From assembly GCA_026413805.1 (NCBI GenBank), contig JAOAKE010000020.1, positions 1-14,001 on the forward strand: 14,001 nt of DNA, written 5' to 3'. The stretch's first letter is position 1, and every line of letters starts with the position of its first letter. The stretch is from Microcaldota archaeon. GTDB taxonomy: Archaea; Micrarchaeota; Micrarchaeia; Anstonellales; Anstonellaceae. This document shows positions 12,875 through 14,001 of the stretch, piece by piece. Both the position numbers and the translations under genes were made by a program. The notes below the pieces were generated by a model, which saw nothing but the letters and a program-made list of their open reading frames with translations, had not been told where the DNA came from and searched no databases.

Positions 12875-12964
12875 ATGAAAGAAGAAATAGGAACCTGGCT
12901 GCTGGCTTTTATTGCAGCCCTCTTGTTCGGCGCAGGCATAGCTGGTAGCATAGGGGCAATATAG
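12875..12964 (+). CDS. 29-residue single-pass membrane peptide
   Basis: A short frame from ATG to TAG encodes a peptide with four charged or polar residues (MKEE), then one hydrophobic helix (about 6-29) that ends with a small-residue pattern, FGAGIAGSIGAI. Gly and Ala at every third or fourth place form a glycine-zipper face, which favours tight packing with another helix. The gene is below usual length cut-offs. It is supported by an unusually strong TATA element exactly at leaderless distance, and by lying 34 bases before the start of the surface protein gene, likely in the same transcript. It could be a membrane partner or assembly peptide for the surface protein, or the frame may only be a leader for it. 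No known family is recognised. Confidence 0.5.
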   Translation: MKEEIGTWLLAFIAALLFGAGIAGSIGAI

Positions 12965-12986
12965 TGATATTATTAGCGTGAAGCGT

Positions 12987-12993
12987 GAGGTGG
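12987..12993 (+). promoter_or_regulatory. Shine-Dalgarno site of the right-hand surface protein gene
   Basis: GAGGTGG matches the archaeal anti-SD and is spaced five bases from the ATG at 12999. It shows that this gene is translated from inside a longer mRNA, which supports co-transcription with the peptide gene at 12875. Confidence 0.6.
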
Positions 12994-12998
12994 TTTTG

Positions 12999-14001
12999 AT
13001 GAAAGGAAAAGCAATGAGCATTGCGCTGTTGATGCTGTTTATTTTGCCAGTGGCATTTTCAGCTCCCTCTCTGACTGTTACTTCGCCGCAAGCAGGCTCA
13101 ACTTTGGCAAAGGGCCAAACACATACCTTAAGCTGGACGGCTTCGCCTGAGGCAGCAAACTACCTGCGTTATATAGTCCTTGTAGACAGCAATGGAGAAG
13201 AAGTGGCAAGCATTGATGTAAGCATGAAGTCCCTTGCCAGCAGCTCATTATCCTGGAAGGTCCCTTCATTTGTCCCAGCTGGCTCATATAAAATAAGGAT
13301 AGGCACGCAGCCATCAGCAACAATGGTCCTTGCAGAAATACCTGTGAACATAGTTGAGCAGACTACCCCGAACCGCGCTCCAACAATCAGTGGAATAAGT
13401 GGCCCTACCAACCTCAAGGTGGGCGAGACAGGGACATGGACAATTACAGCATATGACCCTGAAGGCGGGCCGCTTTCCTATCGCGTAGTTTGGGGCGATG
13501 AAGTCCCACGCGGAACGGCATCAAGCCCAACCACATATTCATATCAAACCGCAACCTTCACGCACATCTACTACACAGCAGGGACATATGCCCCGACATT
13601 CACTGTTATAGACAACCAAAATCTTTCAGCGCAGGCAAGCATAAGTGTGAATGTTGCGCCTTCCCAGCCAGTCAATTATACCTGCACAGACTCTGATGGG
13701 GGGCAAAACCTATTTGTAAAGGGGAGGACCACTGGCAGCAAAACACCCGGCGGGCAAGTGCTGACTTACGAAGACATTTGCTCTGCAAACTCGCTGACTG
13801 TGGTAGCATCTGAATATTACTGCGATGCAAACAACCTTGTCCAACAAACTGGCGCAAACTGCCCGAATGGGTACATGTGTCAGGACGGAGCATGCGTTTC
13901 GTGGGGCTGCCCTGCGGATTACAAGATTCTATATTCTGGAAATGTTTTTGATGTAGGAGCCTATAAAATCAGGCTGGCAGACGTTGAGGCAGCTCCTCCC
14001 A
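12999..14001 (+). CDS. Large surface protein with Ig-like, PKD and Cys-rich domains (3' end outside window)
   Basis: The frame runs open from an ATG with a good SD site to the end of the window, 334 residues so far. A signal peptide (about 1-22, hydrophobic ALLMLFILPVAFSA) is followed by an Ig-like domain (about 24-102; LTVTSPQAGSTLAKGQTHTLSW to PAGSYKIRIG) of the Kre9/Ser-Thr-rich type. Next comes a PKD domain (about 127-219) with its usual WGDE and TFTHIYYTAGTYAPTFTVID blocks. Then a Cys-rich module (about 226-301: YTCTDSDGGQN, YYCDANN, NCPNGYMCQDGACV) of a kind common in surface proteins of DPANN archaea. The last visible part (DYKILYSGNVFDVGAYKIRLADV) may start an S-layer-type domain. The protein is probably exported and acts in adhesion or as a cell-wall component. 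Any membrane anchor would lie beyond the window. Confidence 0.85.
   Translation, partial: MKGKAMSIALLMLFILPVAFSAPSLTVTSPQAGSTLAKGQTHTLSWTASPEAANYLRYIVLVDSNGEEVASIDVSMKSLASSSLSWKVPSFVPAGSYKIRIGTQPSATMVLAEIPVNIVEQTTPNRAPTISGISGPTNLKVGETGTWTITAYDPEGGPLSYRVVWGDEVPRGTASSPTTYSYQTATFTHIYYTAGTYAPTFTVIDNQNLSAQASISVNVAPSQPVNYTCTDSDGGQNLFVKGRTTGSKTPGGQVLTYEDICSANSLTVVASEYYCDANNLVQQTGANCPNGYMCQDGACVSWGCPADYKILYSGNVFDVGAYKIRLADVEAAPP

Noticed and set aside
1..14001. CRISPR array, transposase, phage or defence system
   Set aside because: No spaced direct repeats, no IS-type inverted ends with a transposase, and no recognised nuclease or toxin pair in any frame; coding content is housekeeping plus envelope genes.

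Overview
The window looks like an archaeal chromosome segment, probably from a DPANN-type or other poorly characterised euryarchaeal-side lineage. Archaeal markers seen directly in the translations are a 56-residue RNA polymerase subunit K, diphthine synthase, an NreA-family repair protein and mevalonate kinase. Many start codons sit about 25-28 bases after an A/T-rich TATA-like element with no room for a leader, as expected for leaderless archaeal transcripts. A few genes (rpoK, mevalonate kinase, the right-hand surface protein) instead have a good Shine-Dalgarno (SD) match to the archaeal 16S 3' end. No operational virus, transposon, CRISPR or RNA gene is visible, and gene density is very high. 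The phylum assignment is inference.

Layout. Bases 2-802 are the 3' end of a secreted, Cys-rich protein with a CARDB-like domain. Bases 868-1506 encode a coiled-coil protein with a transglutaminase-like fold that has lost its nucleophile. Bases 1590-1760 are rpoK, too short for most gene callers. On the minus strand, 1757-3903 holds nreA, a small 78-residue unknown, and rnhB. nreA and dphB (3958-4722) diverge from one central TATA element. Bases 4562-6034 (minus) encode a 490-residue unknown whose C-terminal tail is read antisense through the end of dphB. Mevalonate kinase (minus, about 6147-7154) diverges from a two-gene membrane operon (7220-8148). pyrG (8165-9775, minus) and a DEAD-box helicase (9971-11305, plus) diverge. 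mscL (11340-11654) follows, then a membrane-spanning protein with external beta-domains and an internal winged helix (11699-12760). The window closes with a 29-residue membrane peptide (12875-12964) and the 5' part of a large surface protein with Ig-like, PKD and Cys-rich domains (12999 to beyond the end).

How it works together. The central part is housekeeping: transcription (RpoK), RNA/DNA maintenance (RNase HII, NreA, DEAD-box helicase), translation factor modification (DphB), isoprenoid lipid synthesis (mevalonate kinase) and CTP synthesis. The flanks and the 7220-8148 and 11340-14001 stretches are envelope functions: secreted adhesin-like proteins, a glycosylation-sequon-rich ectodomain, a mechanosensitive channel and a likely one-component membrane regulator. 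The most notable structural themes are divergent promoters sharing one TATA element, convergent genes that overlap or share stop bases, and T7 tracts that could terminate plus-strand genes while encoding Lys-rich ends of the opposing gene.
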